This document shows positions 25,643 to 41,648 of a stretch of 64,000 nucleotides of DNA, one piece after another. Numbering within the stretch: position 1 is the stretch's first letter; each line of letters opens with the position of its first letter. Origin of the DNA: Vigna angularis. Taxonomy: Eukaryota; Streptophyta; Magnoliopsida; Fabales; Fabaceae. The position numbers and the translations under genes are program-made. The notes beneath the pieces were generated by a model. That model had not been told where the DNA came from, did not search any database, and saw only the letters and a program-made list of their open reading frames with translations. Location of the stretch: positions 2,232,001-2,296,000 of the forward strand of contig NC_068972.1 in the NCBI RefSeq assembly GCF_016808095.1, given 5' to 3'.

Positions 25643-26941
25643 GTTTGCTAACGCGCGTACGCCTGTTTTTCAGTTGGTACGTTTTAGCAATGTGTACCGG
25701 GTTTTAGTGGACAAAAATATCCTTATATATCATGGATTCTAAGTTTTAAGGTTAAGGGTATTTTAATAATTTTCATTCTCAAAACTAAAAAAAAAAAAAA
25801 AAACCCCAAACCCTTACTCACCTCTCTCATTCCTCTCAACCCTTTCTTTTTCATCTTTTTCACTCCAATCTTTTCTCTGTCATCCCTACTGTAGCCCCAA
25901 TCGAAAAAATCAAAAATTTCTCTCAACCTTTTCTCTTTCATCTTTCTCACTCCAATCTTTTCTCTGTCATCCCTAGTGTAGCCCCAATTGAAAAAATCAA
26001 AAATCAAAAACACTTGTCGTTAAACCATCTTACAAAAAAATTATTTTATCATGAGTTTTCATCTTATAATTTTTGTCTTATCTAATTTTATCCAATTTTC
26101 ACAAGCATAAAAGAATTGGAAATTGACCTGGAAAAAATCAGAAATACTCGTTGTTAAACAATTTCTTACAAAAAATGATTTTATAATGAGTTTTTATTTT
26201 ATGATTTTTGTCTTATCTAATTTTATCTAATTTTCACAAGCATAATGACATCAAATGAATTGGTAATTGGCCTTGAAAAAAATCAGAAACACTCATTGTT
26301 AAACAATTTCTTACAAAAAATGACTTTATAATGAGTTTTCATTTTATAATTTTTGTCGTATATAATTTTATCTAATTTTCAGAAGCATAATGACATCCAA
26401 AAGAATTGGTAATTGGCCTGGAGGAGTTTTTTAGAGACGATGATTCTGCAGATGATGAAATTAGAGAGATTAGTGAAGATGGTGAAATTGAAGAGATCTT
26501 GAATGAACCTTTACCTGAAGGTGAATATGTCAATGACTCAACTCTTTACAAAGGCAAATTGTTTAAAGGCAAATGTTTTTTATTTTTTCAATTGGAACTA
26601 CAGTAGCGATGACAGAGAAAAGGTTGGAGTGAAAAAGATGAAAGAGAAAAGGTTGAGAGAAATTTTTGATTTTTTCAATTGGGGCTACAGTAGGGATGAC
26701 AGAGAAAAGATTGGAGTGAAAAAGATGAAAGAGAAAGGGTTGAGAGGAATGAGAGAGGTGAGTAAGGGTTTGGGGGTTTCTTTTTTTTTTTTTTTTAGTT
26801 TTGAGAATGAAAATTATTAAAATACCCTTAACCTTAAAACTTAGAATCCATGATATATAAGGATATTTTTGTCTACTAAAACCCGGTACACATTGCTAAA
26901 ACGTACCAACTGAAAAACAGGCGTACGCGCGTTAGCAAACC

Positions 26942-26943
<2 letters not shown>
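25640..26943. mobile_element. Mutator-like element with about 360-bp inverted repeats, copy 1
   Basis: The ends are inverted copies beginning GGGGTTTGCTAACGCGCG. The arms span about 25640-25998 and 26582-26943. Flanks read ATATATATA on both sides, a possible 9-bp duplication that cannot be told from the microsatellite. Each arm contains two head-to-tail copies of a roughly 62-bp block (GACAGAGAAAAGATTGGAGT type). The interior has three tandem units of about 138 bp and then an acidic open frame (26406-26606, DDDSADDEIREISEDGEIEE). No transposase domain can be recognised, so it is non-autonomous; the acidic frame could be a transposase N-terminal fragment or a captured gene piece. Confidence 0.75.
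26011..26424. repeat. Three tandem units inside the Mutator-like element, copy 1
   Basis: The units start at about 26011, 26145 and 26290 (134, 145 and 135 bp). Each contains TTGTTAAAC or TCGTTAAAC, AATGAGTTT-like wording, TTTTTGTC and AGCATAA. The same set recurs about 8677 bp downstream in copy 2. Confidence 0.75.

Positions 26944-26980
<37 letters not shown>
26944..26980. repeat. (AT)n(AC)n microsatellite, copy 1
   Basis: This is a 37-bp AT tract ending in a short AC run. Its counterpart in copy 2 is 119 bp long. Confidence 0.97.
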
Positions 26981-26981
<1 letters not shown>

Positions 26982-29033
26982 CATGACACATGAATAAAAA
27001 ATATAAAGCAGAAAATACTATAAATATTGATTTAATATAAAGAACACGTATTATCAACAACAATAAAAAAAAAGATCTTGTTTTAAAAATGAAAAATAAA
27101 AGTTATTTAAAGTAATTATAGTTTAAATATATATCATATATTTGTACTGGACTTTCATTCCATGCAAAACTGATCTTTTACCTTGTGGTTTAAGTTAATC
27201 ACTAGCCAATGTGAATTTTAAGTTTTAATATTAACTATGAGAGTTTTGAAAGAGATTCTTCTAAAGATTTAACTACAATAAATCTTATTACCATCCAAAT
27301 AAATAATTAACACTTCGATATAAAATATTAAAATAATAAATTTATAATTTTTTTAACAACTTTCGTATTTTTACTCAATATTAAACTAAACTTTTATATT
27401 AATAATTTAAGTAAAAAATATTAAAATAAGACGAGAAAACAATGAATCAATCCATTCATAACTTATCTAATTCGTATAATATATATATAATCTACTAATT
27501 ACAAAAATAGTTAAAAATAATAATAACATTCATCCATTTAACTGCATAGATTATTAAGTATACATTACTTATTTCTTAAAAACAATATATTTTCTTATTA
27601 AGTTAATTATTAATTGTAAATTATGGAAGAATTAAAAACATGAAATAGGTGTAAATCTTTATAATTTCTCTCAACTGTTAATCACGTCTTTTATAATTCT
27701 TTTCAACTTTATTACTAAATCAACTTGATATCTTAAACCAGGAATGAATATATGATTTGAAAACAAATACAAAGAACAATATGTTAAATCCTCCATACAT
27801 ATATAGAAGTGAACATCTCTTTTTATGTTCATATTTATTTTTTAATTTTACTTTTTAAATAAATATTTTTATTTTAAATTAAATAATTATTTTATTAATT
27901 TTATTTTTTAAGTGATTGTTTCTTTAAATTTAACCTTTTTCTATTAACTGCTTTTTTAAATTTATTTTTGTAATTATAAAACTATGTACAAAATAAATTA
28001 AAACTATTTACATTAAAAAAAATATTTTAATTTTATAATTATAATAAAAACAACAACAACAATAATTTTATAATTTTATCCTTTAAATGAACATTTTTTA
28101 AATAAAATAATTATTTTATCAATTATACTTTTTTTTTAAAATTTAACCTTTATTTTAATTATAAAAAAACTATTTATAATAAAATTATAACTACTATTTT
28201 TTATTTTATAATTATAATAGTAATTTTATTACTTTTTATTATCATAAAAAAATATCACATGATTGTATGCATTTTCACTAATAATATCATAATATAAGTA
28301 ACAATGGAAAAATTATTAAAATTAAACTAATAATTAACAAAAATAGAAATACGAAATGGGAACCTCTGTTAGCAAAAGAATTACAAACTAAAAAAAAAAT
28401 CGTTACAGATTGAATTGGTAAAATAAGTAACAAAGAGAAAAGACTAACCTTTTGAATTAGTGTAGAATTTGATTAATGTGATAGATTAAAAAAATTTACT
28501 TTCAAATTCACTTTTATTTACCTTCAAAATCTATTCAAATAAACAACAAAAAATTTACCTTCAAATCTTCTCAAATTCATTCAATCACTTCCCCTCAAAT
28601 CCATTCAAGTGAACAGGAACTCAGTATTCTAACTAAAAAAAATTCTCACTTCTTGTTGATTAAAATAAAACTTCTCCTCTAGATATCTCGCTATATGTAA
28701 CTAGTATATGATATTTTCTTTTATAAAATTTATAAAAGGTGAATTATGAACAAAAATATTCGTTTAAATAATTTTCTAATACATTTACAACAAATTTTAT
28801 ATTGCATCACTTGTTTTATTAATATCAACCAGTAAAATGTGATAATCATATTGGGTTTCATCTTCTATTTTTTAAAGCGGTATTTTTTTATCAACATTTT
28901 TTCATCAATCTTAATATTCTAAAAAAAAAATCTTTTAGTTCCTTAATAAGTTGTTGACCATTTTATGTTATATATGGTCATTGCTATTAATCTGTTTTAT
29001 GAAAAATCAATGCCACGTGATGATATGGTTGTT
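26981..29033. other. AT-rich flank, copy 1, no gene seen
   Basis: This is extremely AT-rich sequence with no recognisable gene or element. It ends at the duplication junction (29033/29034). Confidence 0.5.
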
Positions 29034-30670
29034 TGGAAGTGAAAGTATAAAGTTCATCAATTTGAGATTCATTTGAAGTATAAAGTATAAGTTAAATTGT
29101 TGAAATCTGGAAGATTGTTAAGGTTGAGAAATCTGCACTTAAATCATGTCTTTGATAAATGACGCTCGTCACCGTACGGTCTTAAACCGTTCGGTTTCCT
29201 TTTTAAAATAACTTAGAATGGAATTCGTTCATTTGGAAAGAATTCTGCTCGAGAACGAGCGTCCCCATTTGAATGTCTGTGCGTTCGTTCAGCTCAACTG
29301 TATATAAATATTTGAAACTTTACAATTACATAAAGTTCGGCCTTATGTCGAGCGGTTGCCTTTGAAAGCGTTCGACTTTATGTCGAGCGTTTGTCTTTGA
29401 AAACGTTCGACCTTATGTCGAGCGTTTGCCTTTGAAAGCGTTCGACCTCATGTCGAGCGTCCGTCTTCGATCGCGTTCGACCTTATGTCGAGCGATTAAC
29501 TTAACGTTCGACCTCATGTCGAGCGTTCGTCTATAATAGCGTTCGGCCTTATGTCGAGCGTTCGTTTTAATGTCGTTCGGCCTTATATCGAACGATCGTT
29601 CTAAATCGCGCAAGGTCTCCTATCAAGCGCTCGTACAATTGAGTAATTATTTGATTTTTAAATAGCGTTCGTCTTGATTTTTCAAATAGCGTTCGTTCTG
29701 ATTTCTAAATAGCGTTCGTCCTGATATCAATTAGCGTTCGTCCATACAGTTAATTAACGTTCGTCTTTTTATGAAAGTGGAACATAGAATGAAAATGTGA
29801 ATTAATGAAAGAGATAAGGTGTGCGAACGATTTAAGAAATGAAGTTATGATATTGATATTTGAACGAGCGTTCCAAGGAGGAACGACTCTGATTTCTATA
29901 TTGGATATTAAATTTGGTAAAGTATGACTGTGGATTAGTTAAGACTCGCTGTCCATCCTGATGTTCCGTGATACATCTCTTCAAGTAGAAGGGGGTATTC
30001 CTGTGTGGGAACGGCAGGAGGTCCTTAGTCCATAAGTTAACATGGGCGACGTAAGAACGGACTTACCTCGAGTGGCAGCTGTTTGGTGTATCCCAGTTAC
30101 TACATCACTCGGGTGCAAGGACGCTTGTAACTACACAGATTCATACAGTCCGGACGGTCGGTCTAGCATTAGTATATTTATGTTTTGATTGATGTTATTT
30201 TGTATATGAGCTGATTGCGTGATGGTTTGAATATAAATGTTGAAGTATGAATTTAAATTAAGTAAGCTTACCCTTTCGTTTTCCTTGTGTTGTCCTCTTG
30301 TTATGTACGTTCGTCCTGTCCTTGCAATGATCATCTGTGTGGATGTGAGCAGATGGTGGAGCGTCCCTTGAAGCATTGCTGGAAGAAGAAAATTTGGAGG
30401 ACGCAACACTGGTGGATGTTGAAGTAAAGGCCGAGCCTTAGAGCGCTCGATAGATTAGTTTGTAAATGTTTAGTTTATTCTTAGACGTTCGGTTATATAT
30501 TTTGGTAAAACCGTTCGTTATTAGCGCTCGTTGTTTAGAGCAGTATATTGGAACTCTGTAACCTTAAGCCGTTCGTTTTTTTGAGCTTGGTTAATTGTAA
30601 AGACTGCTTATTTACTGTTAATTGTAATTAATTCCAAATGATGGTAATTACTATATTTTGGGATGTTACA
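29034..30670 (+). repeat. 5'-truncated copy of the 3' LTR
   Basis: It corresponds to 20343-21979. It carries the 3'-LTR base at each of the four late positions where the two LTRs differ, and it is followed by the same flank (CCAGAAATATAG). It is a product of the tandem duplication rather than a separate retrotransposon insertion. It includes the TATA box and the hairpin array. Confidence 0.93.
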
Positions 30671-33600
30671 CCAGAAATATAGAAATAAAAGAATACTATT
30701 AAATATTTTTCATATAATTTTTCAACTAAACATCCAACAAGCATAATATTGTATTATTAATTATGAGGTTCTTTTGGAACAACTTTCTTCTTACCCAACT
30801 ATAATTTGAGATTTTGTCCTCATACAATCAAAACCATTAAAGTAAACATCCAAAAACTTAACCCTGGTGAACAACACTTCATCTTACCCGATTCATTTTA
30901 GTGCAAGAAAAAAAAAGATTAAAACATCATATAGGTTGAATATATGTCTCAAAACTAGATTTTGTTTGGTTAAGTGTTCTTTGTTTCTCTTTAGCTCCCT
31001 AAAATTTTAATAGAAAAAAATCTACCGTTATAATTATATTTTACTAAAAGAGAATACAAAAAGAAAAGAGTTTTCTAGAAATTACAATTTTTAAATAAAA
31101 CAAGAAATAAATGTTTATTTTTTATTTATATGTTTTATTTTTTATTCTAAAATTTATTATTAAAATATTTTATATCTCGCACCGATAAAGGTTATTACCT
31201 ATCACATTCAATAGTTTATATGGTTTAGGAGTTGAGGTAAAACAAGTTTAAATATTCATTCATTTTCTTTTACTCTCTAATATGTGTTTTAAAGAAAAAT
31301 TTGTAAGCGACAAGACTCTAAAACAAACAATATTTCGAATGTGTGCTGATTAACTCTGACAATGTTACTCATCGGACTTGTGATCAGAAAAGTGACGTCC
31401 ACTGTGAGACTGACAAATAAACATTTGATCCTTTAGGCCAATAATAGAACATTTCTCTTAAATCTTAACTGGAAACTTATGTTTGTATCACACCTAATAA
31501 CCCCACATCACTTAGGAGTTGAGGTTCAATTTATTTTAAATACTCTCTCCTCCCACTGAGTTGTCTTTTAAGGACAAAACCTCAAAATAGACAATACCTT
31601 AGATATATGAGAATTGATCTTAATCACTCGTACTCAGATAAATTTGAAATCAAATCATTGATACTTTTTAAGAATAAAACCGTGACATAATTCAACGCTC
31701 AAAAAAATAATATTTTAGAAGCATAATAATTGACTATCCAAATGACAATACTCAAAATCTATCCAAAAAAAACTAATATTCAAAATTTACCTAATAAGAC
31801 AAGTTGAAATTTCTTTTACTTCCTATATATATAACTCGTCAATTTATGTTGACATGTTTTTGTATGTTATGCAACATGCAGTGAATTTATTCAATACGTG
31901 TAAAAAATATATTATCTATGATATCACATGTAATATATAAAACGTTTCTACTTGTATTTAATATATCATCTGTAATTTCATGTAATTCATTTAATAAAAT
32001 ATAATTTTATAAAGTAAAACACTATCAAAATATGTGACAGCTAAGTTGATTCCTTTTAAAACGAACTTATTGATACAATTCCTACCAAAAATAATATTTT
32101 TCTTCTTGTTTTATATTTAAATATTTTAATAAGTATTTATTAATAAATTATATTCTTAAAAAGCGTGCATTATCTTAATCAACAACTAAAACAAGATTAA
32201 AAATTTTTATTTTACCAAACAAGTCTAATTAAGATTGTATTTATTACTCTCTCTCTCTCCCTCTGTTTCAAAACAATAACCAATACAAATTTACAATCTT
32301 TTACAAAAACTAACAAAAATAGTTAATACTCTCTGTCTTCGGATTAGTTTAATGACATTAATTAATTATTTAATAGCTAATTGAATCAAATATTTAATTC
32401 TTCAATTAAAATCTGAAACGTCCCTTCAAATGACTTTTGTAATATAGAGAGGCGTTACTTATTTTGAAAATGAAGGGAATAAATACTTTTGTTTTCAATT
32501 CCAAACTTTTCACCTCCCAATAAATTTTCCAACTTCCAATTAACTTTTTAACTATTATCAATCAACTTTTGAATTACTATTTTTTATGTCAAAGAGAGCC
32601 ATTGTTTTAAGAACAAGCTTTCAGTGATTAACGTGATTATGAAGTTCTCTAAATGATTGTCCCGTGTAATATTTTAAGAGCCATTGTTTTAAGATTAAGC
32701 TTTCGGTTATTAACGTGATTAGGAAGTTCTGTCATCTAATATTTTATTCTAATCGTGTTCCACTTACATTGGAGTGCAATTTTCTTATTCTTGCATTAAT
32801 CTTTGTAGGTACGTTAAATGAAATGTGAACTCATTCTAATGAAATGAGTAGATATAAAACATGTCTTGTTTGCAAATACCAAAAGAAAAAATATTTCGAC
32901 ATAAATTTCTTTTAACAATATTAATTTATTATTTATTTATTGCTGAGGTATTTTAAATTATATTAATATATTATTAATAAAATTGTATTATTCATATTCA
33001 AATGATTGTTTATACAATCAATTTGGCATAGACCAGTCTACGCAAAATAACAAAATTTGGATTTTGTTTAGAGTGTTTTTGGCATTACTATGTTCTAACT
33101 TTGTTGTTCAAAGAAACAAAGTCGAAACTAAATTGGGCTTTTGGTCGATTATTAGGTGAACAAACATCTACTTAAAAGAAAAAAGAGTGGTGTTTCGGCC
33201 GACAGAGGCGTCACATAGGCTAATTGTTTATATTTGACATTTATTCATGGTTGGCATACATATCTTTCTTCAAATCTTTTTCTCATTAAATTTGTTTGTA
33301 TTCCGGTCTTGTCTTCTATGAATAATTAATGGAAACTCGTTTCTATGATAATTTTTTTATTTTTATACAAATATGTTACTTATATTTCTAAATTAAAACT
33401 CCAAACTCAATTCTTTAACATAAGATCATCTTCCTCTTGAGTCATAAGATTAAAATTAACTTTTTATTACATTTTCATTAAAATAAATTAATATAACAGT
33501 AAAACTATATAAAAATAATGTTATATTAGAAATATATTTTATCAGAACAATCAAATGAAATATTAATGAAAGTATGAAAATTAAAAAAAAAGTCTTACGA

Positions 33601-33707
33601 GTAAGGTGACACAGTGGAATTATTTTTAAAGAATACTATTTATATATATTTTTATATACATATATAAACATTGTGAGATATTCTCTTACTCTTCTATTAA
33701 TATATAT
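30671..33707. other. AT-rich flank, copy 2, no gene seen
   Basis: This repeats 21980-25016, including the internal 90-bp tandem repeat at about 32596-32741. Confidence 0.5.
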
Positions 33708-34263
33708 TGTAAAAGTAGGGACCGGGCAGCGTACAGACCGGACGTCCGTATAACCGTGATTGTCCAATCACACGACCTGACCGCTCGTCATCAGAAGGGG
33801 TCAGGCAACAGTAGACCGGACGTCCGTGATTATCCAATCACGCGGTCTTAGCGCTCGTCGTCCGGACGAACTGGAACTCATATGAGTCGGCCGACTGTAA
33901 GACCAAATATCAGGAGGGAGGCCAGCCCTATTGCCCATTGACCATATTAGGATTAAGATTAAGGTAAGTAGCGTTATTGGGCCAAAGTTGGACCGTGATT
34001 AACTTTTCACTAATCTCAAGCCCGTAACAAAAACTATAAATACAGGTCAAAGGTGAATGGTAGAGGGAATATTTATTGAGCATTTACTACTGTTCTATTG
34101 AAAAACGCCATTGTTCTCAAATTGACTTTGGCATCGGACAATCTTTCGCAGGTTTCCACCGCACACAAAGGAGTGAGACGTAAGGAGCATGACCGGACGA
34201 CCGAGAAACAGAAAGAAGAGGACCTGAAGGTATTATGCTACTCAACCTCAACCCCTACAACCG

Positions 34264-34268
<5 letters not shown>
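33708..34268 (+). repeat. Solo LTR (561 bp), copy 2
   Basis: This is the duplicate of the solo LTR at 25017, with the same ends and the same TA terminus. Confidence 0.7.

Positions 34269-34316
<48 letters not shown>
34269..34316. repeat. (AT)n microsatellite, copy 2
   Basis: This AT tract is 14 bp shorter than its counterpart in copy 1. Confidence 0.97.
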
Positions 34317-37792
<3,476 letters not shown>

Positions 37793-38315
37793 AGTCTCCC
37801 TTTTGACTTTAATCATGTGATTGAGAATTATTGGCTTGAGATACTGTGTAGTGGTAATAAAACATAACAAATTTGTTTATTTATGTCTATATATGCTTTC
37901 AGAAAAATAATATAATTTATCAGTCACCAACTATACCCTGAGTAAAAAATCACCGACTTCTATGCCAGTAATAGTTATCATTTTGACTTATGCAAGTAAA
38001 GTCATATAATTATTAAAGTGGTGAGTTTGATATCTCAGTAAATGATGAGGTTATTCCTATCATTTAGTCAGTGACCATGGTATAAAGGGAGAAAAATAAA
38101 TATAAAGCAACACTATTTTGGCAAGGTGATACAGAATAATTTAAACTAAAGTAGCAGGAAAATTGAAAAGATAATAACATTTAATAGAATTAATGACGAT
38201 TTATCTTTATTGAAGTGGTTGCGGAGTAGTGTAGAGTGGAGGTTGTACGTAGAGATACATAGAGTGTAGAGTATAGAAAAAGACGGGTTTGGTATAGTAG
38301 GATTGGACGTATTAA
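37793..38315. other. Single-copy intergenic DNA
   Basis: This lies immediately right of the duplication. No gene was recognised. Confidence 0.4.
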
Positions 38316-38769
38316 ATATTGAAGGCCACGTAAGCAGAACTGTAGGAGGATTTAACTTGGACAAAAGGAGCGGCATCAGCACTTTCCACGCACCCACCTA
38401 CGAAAGACACTTGTCCCATCATTCACCACGTGTCCCACGTCTCGGACATTTTCGCGCCAAACATGTCCGTGGGTTCCACGTCGGCGCTATTGGCGGGAAA
38501 TCGAAGCAACTAATCCTCTCACTCATTCCATTCAATCCACATGCTTTTAGTTTCTTCTTTTTCCCCACCCCACACTCTAAGTGTCAAACACCATCATCAT
38601 CCATTCATTCATATATGCATCTTCTCATTTATTATTCATCGCATCATGTGCATACACCACCATGGCATGCGTCACGTGACTCCCATAATGGCAAGTGAAT
38701 AATATCTTACATGGAACACCGAATTATGCACCATACACTCTCCATCTGCACACACGCTCGCATCACGTG
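38316..38769. promoter_or_regulatory. Promoter-like cluster: E2F-type sites and G-boxes
   Basis: Within 450 bp of a GC-richer island are TTTCGCGCCAAA (38450-38461) and TTGGCGGGAAA (38490-38500), both fitting the plant E2F consensus TTTSSCGS, plus three CACGTG boxes (38427-38432, 38673-38678, 38764-38769) and further ACGT cores at about 38327, 38437 and 38478. Such clusters are seen in promoters of S-phase and stress genes. I found no coding region on either side that it could serve, so its target is unknown; a non-coding transcript or a lost gene is possible. Open frames across it lack protein character. Confidence 0.45.
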
Positions 38770-38789
38770 ATCTTCTTATGGTCCTCGTT

Positions 38790-41643
38790 CTAACACCATT
38801 AAATAGTACTGAGATATGAACCAACATGATCCGCTGAAACTTATTTATTCACAACACTAATGAACAAGACACTATCGCACGTTCAATTCTTTTCGTTTTA
38901 TTTTCCAAGTTTACGTTAACTGAAGATTTTGTTTCATTATTATGACTTCTAATAAAATGGTTTAATTAGTATTTAAATCGTGTTAGAGCATTAACTAACA
39001 AAAACTGAAAAGTGAGGTCACGCTTCTTGTTTCCACACCAATTTATTAAGGAGTATTGAGGACGTGTTTGACATTTGATATTAAAGACATGATGGAGGAA
39101 GGTGGCAGTAACCCCTGCTAGTTTTTACTATTCTGTGAGATGGAGTTGGAACGCCTTCATGTGTTGCAGACAGTGGTTGTTTGAGAGATTCCACTTTCCC
39201 AGCGGAGGAATGTAATATATTACTTGTCTAAACTATTGAACTGCAAAAACTAATACAATTTTGACAATATATTATTAATAATAACACCAAACAATACCTA
39301 CTCATTTACTATTTTATTTTGAAAAATTATCTTGTGATCATCCAATCAATTTTGGAGTAAAATGTACAAATAATTAGTCATATTACAAACGAAACTATTT
39401 TCAAAAATCATTATTATACCCTATCATCCAATCAATTTTGGATTACAGTGTACAAATTACAAACACCACCAAATACTTCTAAAGTCCAATAACTATGACT
39501 AAGAAACTAAACAATCTGTTTATATAATGATTATTTTTAATATTAATCAATTTAAAACAATATATGATTATTAGTAATTCGGTTATGATTAGATCATCAC
39601 TAATTTAAAATTTATTCTAAAGTTTATAAATATATGTTTTAGATAAAAAAAAATATATTAGAACTGTTGAATCCTTACTGATTTGACATTGAGATATCTT
39701 AATCCAAAATATAAAAAAAATAAATACAAACAGTAATACAAAAACAAACATTCAAACTGCTAAAGGTAACACTAAGCCATATTACAATAAAATAACTTTC
39801 ACTTCATCTTTAGATGTGATTATGTCAATTTAACTAAATTAGGAAGAAAACTAATGATATTGTGGTGATAGATTTTTTTTTATTATATTCACAAGTTTAA
39901 GTTTTGTTATAAAAATAAATATAACAAGATACTTGAAGAATGAGATAATGAATATTTAAGTATTATGTTGTTCAAGAGATTGATTAAACGTAAAGATTTA
40001 TTTAGAAGATATAATTTGCTTAAACAGATAAGAAATAAAAGGGTTGATAAAAAATATATAGATAAGATAATTAAAAGAAAGACAAATACAATGTTTTAAT
40101 TAGGAGTACTTATTGATTAGAACATATATGATTGGAGTACCTATGAGTCTATAAAACCTTAACCTTCACATCTATATCAGTATAAGATTGAGATTGTGTA
40201 TTATCATGATTAGAACGATCAAGACTAGTATGTTATTTAATTAGTAATTTGACTTTGATGTATTACAATAAAATAATAAACGTGAATATAATTAAGTTTA
40301 TAATTGATTTTATCACCTTCAACCAAAAATTGTCGATTATAGGGTGATGAGTTGAAATATAGTGTAAAAATAAATTTGTGACAATCTAAAAAATATAATC
40401 CAATTTATTAAAATTGAAATTTACAAATATAAATTTAATAAATCAAACTTTTTTACTATTTCCAATCTCAACAAACTTAGGCATTGTTTAACTACAACCA
40501 AGTTGGCTATAATTGAAGGGAATGATAAAAAACCATAGATACTGGAACTTTTTGACTTAAAGTCATTCCAAGTTTGAACTATAACAAATACAAACTAACT
40601 AAATTTAAAAAAAAGGAACTTTATCATTAAGTTATTTTCACAGAGGAGGCAAAAATTATCGTACCGAAAATATGAGTATTAACTAAAACCACTTCCCAAA
40701 GTTACTGATATACATCAAATCACAACAGAATAAAAAAAAATGAGAGATAGAAACACAGTGTGTTTATATTGATCGAATCGAACTGAATGTACATATACTA
40801 TTTAATAACTTGTTAAATTCATTGTAGAATTTATTGTAACACAAATATAATCACTTACTACTTACAACATAAAATTTTACATAATGACTCTTGAAATATA
40901 AATAATGTTTTCAAACTAGCTAGTAGCCCTAGTTTCCATAATGTTTTCAAAAGAAAAATGATTCAAACAACCACTTACTTAAACACCGATTAAAAGGTGT
41001 AATAATTGATTTAAGTAGTTGTTGGATGAGCTTTTTTAGTGAATAAGACATAAAATCAACTTGGTTTTCTCTTAAAATAATTAACTGACAATTATTCGTT
41101 TGAACAAGAGAGACAGTATATATAGTCTCTCTCTTGTGCAGCTATATTGCTCTTGCAAGTATTCTTAATTTTAAGAGGTAAGGTTTCTCAAATAAGATAA
41201 ACTTACTCAAAAGATTTTATTTGATGATGATGATATCGATATTTTAATTAACATGTGAGTGTGGATGTGAGTGTGCGTATTTGAAAGTGTCATTTCGCTC
41301 TAATAATATCCTTGTGTTATATGTTTACTCAAAACATCCAAATGTATGATATAAATATAAATATAATATATTTTTATAGCATATTGTAATATTTGTATCA
41401 TGTTTCTATTTAATGGGTGTGACCCTTATGTGTTAACTTTTATGAATATCGTAATAATGTAGATGAGACTTTTTTTTTCAATCAAAATTGGAAGAGATAT
41501 TTATTTCACAACTTTTTATGAACTATGCAAGTAATTGCTCCAAAAAAATTGTGCAAGTGTAGAATTATAATAAATAAAAAAATATTAAGTAATATTTAAA
41601 GTTAGGCTAAGTTTTGTAATTCATTAGTTGATAGTAGTGTAAT
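38790..41643. other. AT-rich intergenic DNA
   Basis: No gene was recognised. A short imperfect duplication around CATCCAATCAATTTTGGA occurs at 39338 and 39424. The rest is low-complexity A/T sequence. Confidence 0.45.
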
Positions 41644-41648
41644 AACTT

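Larger units (their letters stand above)
20343..29033 (+). repeat. Tandem duplication, copy 1 (8691 bp)
   Basis: The unit starts inside the 3' LTR (at TGGAAGTGAAAG) and ends at GATATGGTTGTT. It contains the last 1637 bp of the LTR, 3 kb of AT-rich flank, a solo LTR, a Mutator-like element between two (AT)n tracts, and 2 kb of AT-rich flank. The next copy follows directly in the same orientation with a constant offset of 8691 until the first (AT)n tract. No host gene is included. Confidence 0.95.

Noticed and set aside
29034..30670. Independent truncated or solo LTR insertion
   Set aside because: It shares 3'-LTR-specific bases and the same downstream flank with 20343-21979, so it belongs to the tandem duplication.
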